Positions 62,201 to 64,000 of a DNA stretch of 64,000 nucleotides are shown piece by piece; the stretch's first letter is position 1, and each line of letters starts with the position of its first letter. This DNA comes from Paragonimus skrjabini miyazakii (Eukaryota; Platyhelminthes; Trematoda; Plagiorchiida; Troglotrematidae). Below the pieces are notes generated by a model. That model searched no databases. It had not been told where the DNA came from and was given only the letters and a program-made list of their open reading frames with translations. Position numbers and translations under genes: made by a program. Where the stretch lies: assembly GCA_014338405.1 (NCBI GenBank), contig JTDE01021153.1, positions 1 through 64,000 on the forward strand, written 5' to 3'.

Positions 62201-64000
62201 ACACGTATCCGAATTTTTCATTCGTTACATACAGTGTCATAAGAAGAACTTGATATTTCTCAACATTGGGGGCAATACCTGGGCTTGCCGATAGAACAAT
62301 ACAGCCAACAATCCCACAAAAGTGTTGTATTTTGTATTCTTGCTCCAGCTGTCGCTCAGAAGTCTAGAAACAAACCATATGCAATGCAGTGTTACTCTCA
62401 CTGCCTTAATGACGAAGCCAAAGAACGCATATTCAGCTCTGTTCATAACATCGACAAATTGTCAGAAACAGTTTTAGGCTAGTTCCAGTTCTCAAACTTG
62501 AACGCTTTACGTGTATATCCACGATGAAGCAGACTTATTTGCATTATGAAGGTAGCACCGTATCCTAAAACCAGTCGAGTATATATGGCACGAAACCATT
62601 ACTACACAAATCAACGCTTACGGTTACATGCCACTTACCGTTGATTTAAAACTACCGAGGTGGGCATTATTTGTTTTGCTTGATGTTAAGACGTCGACAG
62701 TGAGGACAAATTGCACGATTTAATTCGGCTGAACGGTTAATTGCAGAGGCTGTTTGCTGAGTTGCGTTACTGAAAAAATGTCAATCCCTGGACAACACTA
62801 AATAACCTTAAATGGTCGTGAAAATAGCTTTCTGTGGTAAACGTTAATAATTATGCTGGTGTATTTTTGGAGCAGAACAGAGTTACATTCTACTTCGACA
62901 GTCAGTAGCCGTTTTCAGTATGATTGACTGAATCAGTTCGACGGTTATAATCTGGCGTGGTCATATACTGTGCTAACGTTTTAGTGGTTTTTCATGTATA
63001 CCAGACGCTGCGGTAGTATACTTAATTGACGGGTTGATGTTGAACGAACTGATTAATCCTATATTATTTTATAAACATGATCTGACCAACTGTTGTGTAT
63101 TATCAAATTGATCACGTTTATTTGCCAATTACCATCCATTTTTGTGGGGGTTGATGACCAAATCCAAGGAAATCGATCAGTTCGATTGGTCGGCGGACGA
63201 CATTGTCAGATGCATGAATACCAGTCAACTTCAGTGGGTCATCACACAGCATGAATCAAACATATGTACCTCACTTATTTGGGTCTTGCAGCTACAATCT
63301 TTCAAACGACGCCACTTAAAACGCACATTTCAAAACGTGATCGGTAACGCTATCAAACTTGAACACCAAGGTTCCAGCAAGCAGACTTTGAGTTGCGGTG
63401 TCTGTTATAACAGAGATCAAGATTGTTGCCCGAAAGCGAAAGAACACCTCACTGTATTTGTTAATTTAATACGTAAGAACTAGTAATCACCTTTATATGA
63501 ACATCATTTCACGAACTTGGCGATTGCCAACAGATAGCACTTGTATTGTCTACATGATGTTATAGTGACACTTATCAGCGCACGTGAACGGAGCAATACC
63601 AAAGTCTGTCAACAAATTACTTAGGGTAATTCGTGAATGCATCTGTAAGCCATTTGGCTGATGTATGGCGACATCGTTTTCTGATTACCAAACAAATACC
63701 CAACAACTTTATCCTTGTTTTGACCTGATCAGCATTTTACAAGTTCTTCGTCCAAATGAATTTAAACTTGTATTTAACTTAGCCAGGCTGATTTGTGGCA
63801 GTCAATTTATGCTTCCTTTATCACAACCTGAAAGTTTATGACATCATTCCATCTCGAGAAAACATTCACACGACCCTTAACTTGCTCTTGCTGGCTTCAT
63901 ACAAATCCCTTCGACTGCCTTTAGAAACGATTCGCATTTATCCTTGATACTTATTTAATTGTGCTGAACACACACGCTTCATAACCCGAACCCCAATGTT
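62201..64000. other. Presumed intron, unassigned, with one longer open frame
   Basis: The plus frame 63142-63483 (113 codons) ends in a cysteine/lysine-rich segment (CGVCYNRDQDCCPKAKEH) vaguely like a retrotransposon nucleocapsid region. It lacks a proper CCHC knuckle and has no flanking gag or pol. It shows no resemblance to the missing dynein-light-chain-like exon. Confidence 0.3.

Overview
The window looks like a piece of a digenean trematode (fluke) nuclear genome. It contains two exon sets of a tegumental EF-hand/dynein-light-chain protein (the TAL or CaBP family, characteristic of parasitic flatworms), very long introns, and a dense load of decayed flatworm-type retroelements: RTE-like and CR1-like LINEs, Ty3/Gypsy relics and a Penelope-like element. 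There is also a tRNA-headed SINE family that carries a hammerhead ribozyme. The species cannot be fixed from the sequence alone. There are no operons, and most long open frames are unrelated to genes. Two runs of exactly 100 N are default-size scaffold gaps.

1-7.3 kb is a nest of transposons: a SINE copy with an intact-looking hammerhead core, an RTE-like LINE on the minus strand, a second LINE on the plus strand split by a Gypsy LTR/gag fragment, and a ~410-bp sequence present as two inverted arms (about 1740-2160 and 6846-7256). 7.3-20 kb is mostly unrecognised DNA with a dispersed repeat, a Gypsy protease relic, a CR1-like RT relic, an LTR-like block and a second SINE.

20.2-43.0 kb holds the first TAL-type gene: exon 1 at 20486-20602, exon 2 at 22220-22308 and exon 3 at 42642-42966. 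The reading phases join perfectly and predict a complete 176-residue protein. Its 20.3-kb second intron is filled by a Penelope-like element, several SINE copies, CR1 and Gypsy relics and one assembly gap.

53.6-58.2 kb holds exons 1 and 2 of a second, paralogous gene in the same orientation. Exon lengths (117 and 89 nt) and splice phases are identical to the first gene. No exon 3 is visible before the window ends, so it probably lies downstream. About 200-250 bp of DNA upstream of each copy, ending near a TATA box, is also similar, so the duplication carried a promoter. The two genes therefore form a tandem pair of likely calcium-binding, dynein-light-chain-like tegument proteins.

The most unusual element is the SINE copy at 26.9-27.4 kb. 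It has an RNA polymerase III box B, a hammerhead ribozyme, a perfect 12-bp target-site duplication, and an inverted copy of its own 3' segment that starts within about two bases of the predicted ribozyme cleavage site. The 100-N gap inside it probably hides only a few bases of its box A.
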